A stretch of DNA of 64,000 nt from the NCBI RefSeq assembly GCF_000805385.1, contig NZ_JTJW01000003.1, positions 558,001 through 622,000 on the forward strand, read 5' to 3'. Every line of letters begins with the position of its first letter. The first letter of the stretch is position 1. Both the position numbers and the translations under genes were made by a program. Under the pieces are notes generated by a model. The model saw only the letters and a list, made by a program, of their open reading frames with translations. It was not told the DNA's origin and searched no databases. Of the stretch, positions 33,825-42,516 are shown piece after piece. This stretch comes from Mycolicibacterium setense. Its GTDB lineage: Bacteria; Actinomycetota; Actinomycetes; Mycobacteriales; Mycobacteriaceae.

Positions 33825-34607
33825 TCAGGCGTGAGCGCCACCATCGACACGAATCTCGGTGCCGGTGATGAACGCGCCGTCGTCAGAGGCGACCATAGCG
33901 ATGACAGATGCGACAGCGCTTGGGTCTCCGAGAATTTCGCTTTCGGCGCCGTGCAGCAACGGGGTCTGCTTGGCCCAGAGGCCCAGGTCGTATCCTTCTG
34001 GCATCTTGTCGAGGGTGCTGTTGGCCAGAGCCGTTGACACCCCGCCGGGCTGGATGTTGACCGCGCGCAGACCCTGCTTCGAGTACTCCAGTGCCAGGGA
34101 GTGGGTGAAGCTGAGGATGCCGCCCTTGCTGGCCGCGTAGGCCGCCATATACGGGTGGGCAAATGTCGCGGCGGTAGAGGTGAAGTTGACCACGACACCG
34201 CGCCGTGATTCGAGTAGTGCCGGGAGCGCCTGACGGGTCATCAGGAAGGTTCCGGTGAGGTTGACCGCCAGGGTGCGGCTCCACTCCTCGAGGCTGGTCT
34301 CGTGGGTGTGCGAACACGTCTGCATGGCAGCCACATTGACCAGTACCTCAAGCCCGCCCAGCTCGGCCACCGCCCCCGACACGGCGGCGATGACGTCGTC
34401 CTCGCGCGATATGTCGAGGATTGCCGTGGTGAGCCGCTTGGCGGTGCCGGCACCTTCTGCGGCCGCGGTGGTCGCGGCCAGCCCGTCGGCGGAGATGTCG
34501 TAGCCGACCACCGTCGCGCCTTCGTCGAGCAGGCGGGCCACCGTGGCCGCGCCGATCCCGGAGCCGGCGCCGGTGACGATCACACGGCGATCTGAGAAGC
34601 GGTCCAT
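33825..34607 (-). CDS. Short-chain dehydrogenase/reductase
   Basis: This 260-residue classical SDR has VIVTGAGSGIGAATVARLL, a GYDIS acid after beta-2 (NAD preference), VNVAAMQT replacing the usual NNAG, FTSTAATFAHPYMAAYAASK with the YxxxK pair, and the C-terminal ITGTEIRVDGGAHA. The missing NNAG is tolerated in several SDR groups. ATG 34607 follows AGGGG. It is the last gene of the minus-strand operon that starts at 45243. Confidence 0.85.
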   Translation of the reverse strand: MDRFSDRRVIVTGAGSGIGAATVARLLDEGATVVGYDISADGLAATTAAAEGAGTAKRLTTAILDISREDDVIAAVSGAVAELGGLEVLVNVAAMQTCSHTHETSLEEWSRTLAVNLTGTFLMTRQALPALLESRRGVVVNFTSTAATFAHPYMAAYAASKGGILSFTHSLALEYSKQGLRAVNIQPGGVSTALANSTLDKMPEGYDLGLWAKQTPLLHGAESEILGDPSAVASVIAMVASDDGAFITGTEIRVDGGAHA

Positions 34608-34623
34608 TGAATACCCCTGGGAA

Positions 34624-35700
34624 TCAAGCGAGTTGAAATGCGGAGATCGGAGCCTCGTCCGGGTAGCTGCTGGGCCCGCCGAGGTCGTAGGCGGCGTTGA
34701 GGGCACCGATGAACTGCGGATCGTGCAACGGCTCGCCGGGAACGTCCAGGTTGATGCCCTTGCCCTTGAGGTCGTCGACCATCATTCCGATGGCCCGTTC
34801 GATCGTGATGTCGTCCGATCCGTCCATGTTCTTCTTGAGTTCGTCGTAATCGGAGAACACCTCGGCCGACCAGTGCACGAGGAACCGGAGTTCGTCGGTG
34901 TGGTGGCGGGCGATCACGTCTTCGCCGTTCTTCAGCAGCCATTGGTCGCGGTCCGCCGGGTCTCCGGTGAACACGGTGTCGAACGCCAGCCCGGCCGGAA
35001 CCTGTTGCTCCACTGGGCCGTTGGCTTCCCCGCGGTGCATCATCATCTCGTTCTGCACCACGACGCCGCGGTTGTTGATCGGCGGCAGCACCCTGGCGGG
35101 CGGCTTGAGCGGACCGTCGGGCCAGTAGGTGAAGCCCGAACCTTCGTCGAGGGAGAACCAGGTGATCACCTGGGCCATCTTGATCAGGTAGTCGGTGAAC
35201 AGACCGGACTTGCCCATCACGCTGCACAGCCAGGTCGGGGCGTTCTCGTGGCGGACGCCGCGGAAGCTGGGGGAGTCCAGATGACCGGGGTCGCGGTTGG
35301 CGCAGGGCCCGTTGATGTTGAACAGCATCATCTCGGGCTTGGCGTATTCGGCGTTCCAGTAGCTCTTGGCCTGCTCGATGAAGCCGGCGTTGTAGAAGCA
35401 ATCGTGCAGCTCGGGATACAGGACGGTGCCGTAGTTGGCCAGGTAGCCGCGGAACGTCGGGGTGAGGAACAGGTCCAGCGACGGGGTGAACCCCTCCGGG
35501 AAGGCGCCGCTCATCGTGGCCATCAACTCGTCCGCCGAGGCGAAGTGCTGGGCGATGATCAGCTTCCACGGACCCTGGTTGTGCACAACGTCGAGCAGTC
35601 TGCGCTTCTGGTCTTCGGTGTAGATATCGCTGAGCTCGCAGGGCGGGGCCGCAGGACGCAGGATGTCGGACAGCGCGAGACGCTGCTCATCGGTCAGCAT
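34624..35700 (-). CDS. Unknown protein, possible Fe(II)-dependent oxygenase
   Basis: The 358-residue protein has no signal peptide. A His140-x-Asp142 pair in GHLDSPSF and a distal His222 in MMMHRGEANG are spaced like the metal triad of 2-oxoglutarate or phytanoyl-CoA-type oxygenases. The stretch between (ITWFSLDEGSGFTYWPDGP) is rich in aromatics, as in a jelly-roll. I do not recognise the family by name. The gene sits in the catabolic operon, 16 bases before an SDR and 42 bases after an esterase, so a role in oxidising the shared substrate is plausible. Other metal-dependent folds are not excluded. Confidence 0.7.
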   Translation of the reverse strand: MLTDEQRLALSDILRPAAPPCELSDIYTEDQKRRLLDVVHNQGPWKLIIAQHFASADELMATMSGAFPEGFTPSLDLFLTPTFRGYLANYGTVLYPELHDCFYNAGFIEQAKSYWNAEYAKPEMMLFNINGPCANRDPGHLDSPSFRGVRHENAPTWLCSVMGKSGLFTDYLIKMAQVITWFSLDEGSGFTYWPDGPLKPPARVLPPINNRGVVVQNEMMMHRGEANGPVEQQVPAGLAFDTVFTGDPADRDQWLLKNGEDVIARHHTDELRFLVHWSAEVFSDYDELKKNMDGSDDITIERAIGMMVDDLKGKGINLDVPGEPLHDPQFIGALNAAYDLGGPSSYPDEAPISAFQLA

Positions 35701-35742
35701 GGTGATCTCCTTCGATGGTGTGTTGTCGATTGTGGGCAGCGC

Positions 35743-36726
35743 TCAACCCTGCGAGGGTGCAGCCGTCCGTTGATCGGGAGACTCGTTGCTTCCGAGTGGG
35801 TGGGCGAATTTGGCCTTGAGCAGTGCACCGACCTCGGCCATCGCCAAGCGGCCGCGTGCGGTGGCTTCTGAGCGCATCAGAAAGCCGTGGTACATACCGG
35901 GATAGCGGGTGAGAGTGGTCTGGACTCCGGCGTCACGCAGCCTTTCGGCATACCGCTCGCCCCAATCGCGGATGGGGTCGCACTCGCCGGTCACGACGAT
36001 CGCCGGGGGCAGCCCGCTCAGATCACCGGCGTAGGCCGGCACCTGATACGGGTCGCGTGGCGATCCGCCGCTGCGATCGACCAATTCATGCATGTAGACG
36101 ATGTCGGTGTGGCTCAGCATCGGTGCATCCGGCATGGAGGTGATCGACGCGGCGCCCATGTCGCGGTCCAGACCCGGATACAACAGCACCTGGGCGCAGA
36201 TCCTCGGGCCATCATGATCGCGGGCCGCCAATGCCACTGCGGCAGCAAGTGATCCGCCGGCACTGTCGCCGACGACGGCAAGGCGGTCTGGGTCGAGTCC
36301 GAGTTCACCGGCGTGGCCGGCCACCCATTCGGTGGCCACATACGCGTCATCGAATTGAGCAGGCGGCGGCGATTCCGGTGCCAACCGGTATTCGACGGCC
36401 ACCACGGCGGCACCGCTGGCCTGCGCGAGCGCACGCGCCGTGGGTTCGAACGACCGGTTCGAACCCATCACGAGCCCGCCCCCGTGCAGATACACCAGGA
36501 CCGGCAGCCCGGGCTCGAGGCTGGGCCGATACAACCGCAACGGGATCGGGCCGGCCGGGCTCGGGGCGGTCAGATCGTCGATACCTGCCATGGCAGGCAT
36601 TTCGGGCAGAGGCGCGGATTCGACACCTTCCCGCACGGCCGCCAAGCCGCGGGCCCGCATGGGAGCCATCTCGCCGAACGAAGCAACTCTGGCGGCCGCA
36701 TCGGGATCAAGTGGGGGATAAGTCAT
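35743..36726 (-). CDS. Alpha/beta hydrolase, hormone-sensitive-lipase family
   Basis: The 327-residue esterase has the HSL oxyanion motif YLHGGGLVMGS, the nucleophile elbow VVGDSAGGSLAAAVAL, Asp in VTGECDPIRDWG and His in YHGFLMRS. Such enzymes cleave short to medium esters or lactones; mycobacterial Lip proteins of this type also take steroid esters. The ATG lies one base after the upstream SDR stop. In this operon it could open a lactone or remove an ester side chain. Confidence 0.87.
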   Translation of the reverse strand: MTYPPLDPDAAARVASFGEMAPMRARGLAAVREGVESAPLPEMPAMAGIDDLTAPSPAGPIPLRLYRPSLEPGLPVLVYLHGGGLVMGSNRSFEPTARALAQASGAAVVAVEYRLAPESPPPAQFDDAYVATEWVAGHAGELGLDPDRLAVVGDSAGGSLAAAVALAARDHDGPRICAQVLLYPGLDRDMGAASITSMPDAPMLSHTDIVYMHELVDRSGGSPRDPYQVPAYAGDLSGLPPAIVVTGECDPIRDWGERYAERLRDAGVQTTLTRYPGMYHGFLMRSEATARGRLAMAEVGALLKAKFAHPLGSNESPDQRTAAPSQG

Positions 36727-36727
36727 T

Positions 36728-37591
36728 TCAGTTCTGCGCGGGGTCGAATCGGCGCTCGGTCCGTAACCGGGGAGCCTCCTGGTTGCTCAATACCCGGGCC
36801 CGCTCGGCCATCGCCGAGCCGACGTAGTCGGGTTGGGTGAGTAGATAGAACCGGCCTTCGGCGGCCTGGTCGAACACCACTTCGGCGGCGGCGAGCGGAT
36901 CCATCGCCTCGGCTTTGATGTCGAGCATCGCGGCGCGTTGTCCTTCGGCAGCACCGGTGTCCCCGGAGTCCACCCCGCCGGCCGACTCGAAGATCTCGGA
37001 GACCACGGCCCCAGGCAGCACCGCCTGCACGTGCACATGGTGGTCGTGACCGGCGGCTTGCACCTCCAGATGCAGACACTCGGTGAGCGCCAGGACCGCG
37101 TGCTTGCTCATGATGTAGGGCGCCTGCAGCGGAACGACGGCGACTCCGCCGATCGAGGACAGGTTCCAGACCCACGCCGGAGCGTCGGTCGCCATCATCT
37201 TCGGCAGGAATGCCTTGATGCCGTGGAACACTCCGCTGATGTTGATGTCGACGACGCGTTGCCAATTGGAAACCGGGGTGTCCCACAGATAACCGAATTG
37301 CTCGACACCGGCGTTGTTCACCAGCAGTCGCACCGGCCCGATGTCGCGGTAGACCTCCTCGGCCATCGCCTGCACGGCGTCGGCATCACGCACATCGCAC
37401 ACCACGGCGACGGCAGACCCACCGGCGGCGACGATCTCGTCGCGCAGGTCCGCGACGGCGGCCGCGTTGATGTCGACCAGCACCACCGTCATGCCCGACC
37501 GGCCGGCATGCCGCGCCAGGCCGGCGCCGATCCCGGCGCCGGCACCCGTGATGACAGCGACCCCGCCGCCGAAGACCTCTCGGGCGTTCAC
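36728..37591 (-). CDS. Short-chain dehydrogenase/reductase
   Basis: The 287-residue SDR has AVITGAGAGIGAGLARHAG, LVDIN, VNNAGVEQFG, NLSSIGG and YIMSK with the catalytic Tyr and Lys. The C terminus is longer than usual. The GTG at 37591 overlaps the NTF2 gene stop by four bases (GTGA); frames further upstream run through that gene and are not used. The product probably oxidises an alcohol intermediate. Confidence 0.85.
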   Translation of the reverse strand: MNAREVFGGGVAVITGAGAGIGAGLARHAGRSGMTVVLVDINAAAVADLRDEIVAAGGSAVAVVCDVRDADAVQAMAEEVYRDIGPVRLLVNNAGVEQFGYLWDTPVSNWQRVVDINISGVFHGIKAFLPKMMATDAPAWVWNLSSIGGVAVVPLQAPYIMSKHAVLALTECLHLEVQAAGHDHHVHVQAVLPGAVVSEIFESAGGVDSGDTGAAEGQRAAMLDIKAEAMDPLAAAEVVFDQAAEGRFYLLTQPDYVGSAMAERARVLSNQEAPRLRTERRFDPAQN

Positions 37592-38076
37592 GCGGATTGG
37601 GCGCCGGCGGCGACCTTGGCGGTGTGCTGCGCGAGCGGGATCGAATCCTCGGCGTCGAGCACGACATTCAGCGAGGTGAACACCAGGCCGGCTTCCGAAC
37701 GCCGGATTCCGGCGTCGACGATACCGCTGGACACCGCGAACGGAACGTTGTTGGTGATCTGGTTGACGTACAGATAGAAGCGGACGTTGGTGACCTCGCC
37801 GTCGACGCCGGTACGGAACACATTGGTGGCGTGATGACGGCACGGGTACGGATTCTCGTTGCGATGCTCGATGAGCCAGGCCCAGGTCTCGGCCTTACCG
37901 TGCAGCTCGGCGGCCAGCAGGTGCTCGAATGGGCAGGCCCCGGAGTCTGAGCGGCTCAGGTACTCCATCTCGTCGGCGAGGCGGGCGCCCACCTCGTCGA
38001 AGTGGCCCTGGTCGTAGTGGTACCAGAAACCGGAGATGAACTCCTGGACATCGGACAGCGTGATCTCGTTGCTCAT
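37588..38076 (-). CDS. NTF2-like (SnoaL-type) protein
   Basis: The 162-residue protein from ATG 38076 carries the helix FISGFWYHYDQGHFDEVGARL, LADEMEYLSRSDSG, and strand segments GEVTNVRFYLYVNQI and GLVFTSLNVVLD of the NTF2 fold. It lies between the acyl-CoA dehydrogenase pair and an SDR. In steroid pathways NTF2-fold proteins act as isomerases or hydratase-like enzymes, but no active-site pair is assigned. A 69-base gap separates it from the dehydrogenase gene, the longest gap in the operon, so an internal promoter is possible. Confidence 0.72.
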   Translation of the reverse strand: MSNEITLSDVQEFISGFWYHYDQGHFDEVGARLADEMEYLSRSDSGACPFEHLLAAELHGKAETWAWLIEHRNENPYPCRHHATNVFRTGVDGEVTNVRFYLYVNQITNNVPFAVSSGIVDAGIRRSEAGLVFTSLNVVLDAEDSIPLAQHTAKVAAGAQSA

Positions 38077-38145
38077 GCCGGCAGTCAACCCGGGATGTGG
38101 TGGCGGTAACAGCACCCGTGACCGGTCAGCGGAACACAGAAACCC

Positions 38146-39207
38146 CTAATCGCCGGCGATCAACGCCCACAGTTGCCGTCCGCCTGCCGCAACGGCCGCC
38201 GCCGCAACCCGGTCATCCCAGAAGCGCACGGAGCCGAATTCCGAGCGCCAGGCCAGAGCTGCGCGGGTGAACTCGTGCAGCCGATGTTCGTGCGTGGTGC
38301 CGATCGCGCCGTGCACCTGGTGCGCGTTGCGGGTCACGACCGAGACGGCATGCCCGGCGCAGGATCGCGCGGTCGCAATCTGGAAGTCCAGTTGAGCTGA
38401 CTGCCAGTCCGTTCCGATCGCAGTGTGGAGCGCAGCCTCGGTGGCGGCCCGCGCCAGCGCCGACTCCGCCGCCGCATCCGAGATCAGGTTCTGAATCGCC
38501 TGGAACTTCGCCAGCGGACGCCCGAACTGCACCCGTGACGCCACGTGTTCGATGGACAGCGCCACAGCACGATCGAGCGCTGCGCATACCTGGATCGCCC
38601 GTATCACCGCCGATTTGCGGCCGAGCTGCTCTACCAGGCTGGTGGGCACCGGATGGCCGGTGATTCCGGTGGTGTCGACGGTGATGGTGTCGCGCGGCTC
38701 GCCGATCAGGTTGGTGCCTGTAGCGAGCGAGAGTTCCGCGGTGTCGAACTCGGTGAGCCGGTATTCGTCGCCGGCCGGCCAGAGCGCGACGATCCGTTCG
38801 GCCTCAGCCGCCCAGGGCACAGATGTGGTGGATTCGCCGCTGAGTGGAGCCACATACACCGTTCGCACGGCGTCATCGACGGGTCGGCCGAGGGCCTCCA
38901 ATAGCCAACAGGCCAGCAGGTCGTGTTCGGCCAGTGGGATGCGGACGCCGTGACGGACTGCGGCACTGAGCAACTCAGCAGCCTCGAGCCAACCTGCGCC
39001 GCTGCCACCGGATTCCTCGGCGCCGGTCAGGCGGACCAGTCCCAGGGAGTCGAGCCGCTGCCACAGTGCGCGGTCGTACCCGACACGTTCGCCGGGGCCG
39101 CCGGTGGGTGTGGTCTGGCGGTAGTCGGAGAAGACGCCGTCCATCATGGCCGCCAGGTCGGGGTCCACGGCGGACAGCGTGCTCGGAGCGAGGTCGGTGG
39201 TGTTCAT
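38146..39207 (-). CDS. Acyl-CoA dehydrogenase, partner subunit (FadE type)
   Basis: This 353-residue protein has the C-terminal half of an acyl-CoA dehydrogenase (FGRPLAKFQAIQNLISDAAA, HQVHGAIGTTHEHRLHEFTR) but a shortened, diverged middle domain. It resembles the second subunit of the heterotetrameric FadE pairs of steroid side-chain degradation. ATG 39207 overlaps the stop of the other FadE gene, so both are made in equal amounts. It probably forms an alpha2-beta2 enzyme with that protein, each contributing part of the FAD site. Confidence 0.85.
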   Translation of the reverse strand: MNTTDLAPSTLSAVDPDLAAMMDGVFSDYRQTTPTGGPGERVGYDRALWQRLDSLGLVRLTGAEESGGSGAGWLEAAELLSAAVRHGVRIPLAEHDLLACWLLEALGRPVDDAVRTVYVAPLSGESTTSVPWAAEAERIVALWPAGDEYRLTEFDTAELSLATGTNLIGEPRDTITVDTTGITGHPVPTSLVEQLGRKSAVIRAIQVCAALDRAVALSIEHVASRVQFGRPLAKFQAIQNLISDAAAESALARAATEAALHTAIGTDWQSAQLDFQIATARSCAGHAVSVVTRNAHQVHGAIGTTHEHRLHEFTRAALAWRSEFGSVRFWDDRVAAAAVAAGGRQLWALIAGD

Positions 39208-40307
39208 CGCATACCCAATCCCCGCGCGATGACACCGCGCAGTACTTCGTTGGTTCCGCCGCGCAACGTGAAGCCGGGGCGCTGGTCCACCGCGTTGGCG
39301 ACCAGGTGCGCCCACTCGGCGTGCCTGGCGGCGTCATCTCCGGTCTGCCGGTCGGCGAAGTCGGCGATGTCGCCTTCGACCGTGGTGCCGAGGACCTTGA
39401 CGACCGCTGCCGGAACATCGGGATTCTCACCGCGTTCCAGGGCGCCGGCCACCGCGGTCGACATGTGATGCAGTCCGGCCACTCGCGCGACGAGACGGCC
39501 CAATTCGGCATCATCGGAGGTGTTTTCGAGTGCGAGGGGCAGCAGCGGGAACGTCGACAGGAATCTCTCCGGCCCGCTGCGCTCGAAGCTCAGTTCGGAG
39601 GTGACCTGGGTCCAGCCGCGGCCGATCTCGCCGAAGACCATGGCATCCGGAATGAACACCTCGTCGAGCACGACCTCGTTGAAGTGATGCCCGCCGTTCA
39701 TCGAGATGATCGGGCGGACCTGCACCCCCGGGGCGCGCAGGTCGACGATGAACTGGCTCAAACCCGCATGCCGGTGCGACGGATCGACCGGTTCGGTGCG
39801 GGCCAGCACGATGAAGGCATGAGCACGGTGCGCTCCCGACGTCCATACCTTGGTCCCGGTGATCGACCACCCGCCATCGACCGGTACCGCACGGGTGCGC
39901 ACGCTGGCCAGATCGGAGCCGGAATCCGGTTCGCTCATCCCAATTCCGAAGAAACACTCACCGCGCACGATGCGAGGTAAGAACTCTGACTTCTGCTCTT
40001 CTGTCCCGTATTTCAGGAGCGACGGCACGATCTGGCGGTCGGCGATCCAATGAGCGGCAACCGGTGCGCCCGCGGCCAGCAGTTCTTCGGTCACGACGAA
40101 CCGTTCCTGAAACGAGCGGCCGTGACCGCCGTAGTGCACGGGAACCGTCATGCCCAGCCAGCCCTGCATCGCCAGGGATGCGGTGAAATTCTCGTCCCAC
40201 CCGCACAACCAGGCATCGACGGAAGGTCTGAATGCCCCGGCGGCCAACTGTTCGGCCAGGAAGCTACGGACTTCCCGACGTAACTGGTCCAGGTGTGCGT
40301 CGCTCAC
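39204..40307 (-). CDS. Acyl-CoA dehydrogenase (FadE type)
   Basis: The 367-residue protein shows FAD and substrate motifs IGMSEPDSGSDLASVRTRA and WSITGTKVWTSGA, then the C-terminal TLRGGTNEVLRGVIARGLGM. It should desaturate an acyl-CoA as the first beta-oxidation step. GTG 40307 overlaps the enoyl-CoA hydratase stop (GTGA); another in-frame GTG at 40319 lacks a ribosome-binding site. Together with the overlapping downstream FadE it forms an adjacent pair as seen in ChsE-type heterotetramers of cholesterol catabolism. Confidence 0.9.
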   Translation of the reverse strand: MSDAHLDQLRREVRSFLAEQLAAGAFRPSVDAWLCGWDENFTASLAMQGWLGMTVPVHYGGHGRSFQERFVVTEELLAAGAPVAAHWIADRQIVPSLLKYGTEEQKSEFLPRIVRGECFFGIGMSEPDSGSDLASVRTRAVPVDGGWSITGTKVWTSGAHRAHAFIVLARTEPVDPSHRHAGLSQFIVDLRAPGVQVRPIISMNGGHHFNEVVLDEVFIPDAMVFGEIGRGWTQVTSELSFERSGPERFLSTFPLLPLALENTSDDAELGRLVARVAGLHHMSTAVAGALERGENPDVPAAVVKVLGTTVEGDIADFADRQTGDDAARHAEWAHLVANAVDQRPGFTLRGGTNEVLRGVIARGLGMR

Positions 40308-41080
40308 GATGTCCGCCACTTCGCGATGCGCTGTTGGTGTACCGCGTCGTGGTGGGCCAGCGGTTGCATCGCCGCCGCCATCGCCAGGGTCGATTCCAGG
40401 GAGCCGGTCGTCGATTCCTGCAACAGGCGCTTGGCCATCCGCAGCGCGTGCGGCGGGTTGACCGCGATCCGGTCCGCCAGTGCCCGTGCTTCATTCAGAA
40501 GGTCCTCGTGGGGCACGACACGGCTGACCAGTCCCCACCCCAACGCCGTTGCCGCATCGATCCGTTCACCGGTGAACGTGAGCTCAGCGGCACGGGCGTA
40601 ACCGATGGCACGAGGCAGGAACCAGGTTCCGCCATCGCCCGGGATGAGGCCGAGCTGCACGAAGCTCTCGGCGAAGCACGCGCGCTCGGAAGCGATCCTG
40701 ATGTCGCACATCATCGCCAGATCGCACCCGGCGCCGATGGCCGCGCCGTTGACCGCCGCAATAAGGGGCACCTCCAGGCGTCCCAGCGCACGTGGGATCC
40801 GTTGGATCCCATCGATGTAGGCCCGTCGCTGGTCGATGGCATCCAGACCGAACATGCCATGGCGGTCGGCCATCTCCTTGACGTTGCCGCCGGCGGAGAA
40901 TATCTTGCCGGCCCCGGTGAGGATGACCGCACCCACGGTGTTGTCAGAGTTGGCCGCATCGACGTTGTCCTCGAATGCGGCGATGATGTCCTTGCCGGTG
41001 ATGGCATTGCCGACGTCGGGCAGGGTGATCGTCCAAATTTGCACCGATCCGTCGGTGTGGACGTCGAGCGGTGAGGTCAC
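40304..41080 (-). CDS. Enoyl-CoA hydratase/isomerase
   Basis: This 258-residue crotonase-fold protein has the oxyanion-hole segment GKIFSAGGNVKEMADRH and the second stretch AVNGAAIGAGCDLAMMCDIR. LGLIPGDGGTWFLPRAIG puts Gly and Asp where the hydratase has catalytic Glu residues. This suggests isomerase, hydrolase or another crotonase reaction rather than simple hydration. GTG 41080 overlaps the aldehyde dehydrogenase stop by four bases. It works on the acyl-CoA made by the neighbouring FadD and FadE enzymes. Confidence 0.87.
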   Translation of the reverse strand: MTSPLDVHTDGSVQIWTITLPDVGNAITGKDIIAAFEDNVDAANSDNTVGAVILTGAGKIFSAGGNVKEMADRHGMFGLDAIDQRRAYIDGIQRIPRALGRLEVPLIAAVNGAAIGAGCDLAMMCDIRIASERACFAESFVQLGLIPGDGGTWFLPRAIGYARAAELTFTGERIDAATALGWGLVSRVVPHEDLLNEARALADRIAVNPPHALRMAKRLLQESTTGSLESTLAMAAAMQPLAHHDAVHQQRIAKWRTS

Positions 41081-42507
41081 GCACGCTCCTTGAGCTGAAG
41101 GGATTTGGTCTGGAGGTATTCCTCGAAGCCGAACCGGCCCAATTCGCGGCCGATCCCGGACTTCTTGTACCCGCCGAACGGGGCCGCCGGGTTGTACGCG
41201 CCGCCGTTGATGTCGAGTTGCCCGGTCTGCACCTGACGGGCGAAGGCGATGGCATCGTCGTCGGTGGCACCCCAGACCGCGCCCGAGAGACCGTAGGGGG
41301 TGCCGTTGGCGATGCGCAGTGCATCGTCGGTATCGGTGAAGGGTGTCACGGCCAGCACGGGGCCGAACACTTCTTCCTGACCGAGTTCGGAGTCGGGATC
41401 CACATCGGCGAAAACCGTTGGTGCCACGTAGTACCCGACGTCGCGGATCGGTTCCGCGCCGCCGATCAGTAGCCGAGCACCGTCACGCTGGGCGCGCTCT
41501 ATGAAGCCACGCACCGAGTCGAACTGCGACCGCGACGCCGACGGTCCGATCCGGGTCGCCGGGTCGCGCGGATCACCCACGGTATAGCGGCCCACAGCCG
41601 ATTCGATCAGGTCCAGCGCCTCGCCATATCGATTCTGCGGCACCAGCATCCTGGTCCACGCCATGCAGGTCTGCCCGCCGTTGAGGAAGGCATTGCCCAC
41701 CCCGACCTTGACCGCAGTCGCCAGATCGGCGCCGTCGAGGATGACGTTGGCCGACTTGCCGCCGAGCTCGAGGGCGACCTTCTTGATCGACTGGCCTGCC
41801 AGTTCTCCGACGCGCGCACCCACACTGGTGGACCCCGTGAACGAGACGAAGTCGACGTCGGGATGCGAGGCGAGACGTTCGCCGATCACCCGACCAGGGC
41901 CCGAGACGAGATTGATGGTCCCCGGTGGCAGGCCCGCCTCTTCGCAGGCTTCGACGAAGGCGAACACCGAAAGCGGGGCCTCGTTACTGGGTTTGAGCAC
42001 GACGGGACAGCCCGCGGCGATGGCGGGCAGCACCTTGGCGACCACCTGGTAGAGCGGGTAGTTCCACGGCGTGATGGCCCCAACGACGCCGTAGGGCTCC
42101 CTCAGGACCAGCGAATTGCCGATGCGCTCTTCGAATTCGAAGGTCTCCAGCACATCGGCGAAACCCTTGGCCACCGCCAGCGGTACCTGCGTCTGCACCG
42201 TCTGCGCGATGCGGATGGGTGCACCCATCTCGGCGGTGATGAGTTCGGCGATTTCGGCTAGGCGTTTCTCCATCGCAGCGATGACCCGCTGCACCCGGTC
42301 CCGGCGTTCGTCAAGGGTGATGAGCGGGTCGAACGCCTGACGGGCCGCGGCCACCGCGGTGTCGACGTCGGCGGCGTCGCCATTGGGCACGTGGCCGATC
42401 ACTTCTTCGGTCGCCGGGTCGACAACGTCGATGAACCCGTCCCCCGAGGGGGTGATCCAGCTGCCGTCGATGAACAGTCTGTCGTGTTCGAAAGTGGGCA
42501 CTGTCAT
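41077..42507 (-). CDS. Aldehyde dehydrogenase
   Basis: The 476-residue NAD(P)-dependent enzyme has the full family set: TPWNYPLYQVVAKVLPAIAA, FTGSTSVGARVGELAG, the general base in LELGGKSANVIL, the catalytic Cys in NGGQTCMAWTRM and EEVFGPVLAVTPF. It would oxidise an aldehyde to an acid ahead of CoA activation. ATG 42507 is annotated, but GTG two codons later has a better-placed AAGG, so the true start may be 42501. It lies nine bases after the alcohol dehydrogenase gene, giving an alcohol-aldehyde-acid sequence. Confidence 0.93.
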   Translation of the reverse strand: MTVPTFEHDRLFIDGSWITPSGDGFIDVVDPATEEVIGHVPNGDAADVDTAVAAARQAFDPLITLDERRDRVQRVIAAMEKRLAEIAELITAEMGAPIRIAQTVQTQVPLAVAKGFADVLETFEFEERIGNSLVLREPYGVVGAITPWNYPLYQVVAKVLPAIAAGCPVVLKPSNEAPLSVFAFVEACEEAGLPPGTINLVSGPGRVIGERLASHPDVDFVSFTGSTSVGARVGELAGQSIKKVALELGGKSANVILDGADLATAVKVGVGNAFLNGGQTCMAWTRMLVPQNRYGEALDLIESAVGRYTVGDPRDPATRIGPSASRSQFDSVRGFIERAQRDGARLLIGGAEPIRDVGYYVAPTVFADVDPDSELGQEEVFGPVLAVTPFTDTDDALRIANGTPYGLSGAVWGATDDDAIAFARQVQTGQLDINGGAYNPAAPFGGYKKSGIGRELGRFGFEEYLQTKSLQLKERA

Positions 42508-42516
42508 CCTTTTTGT

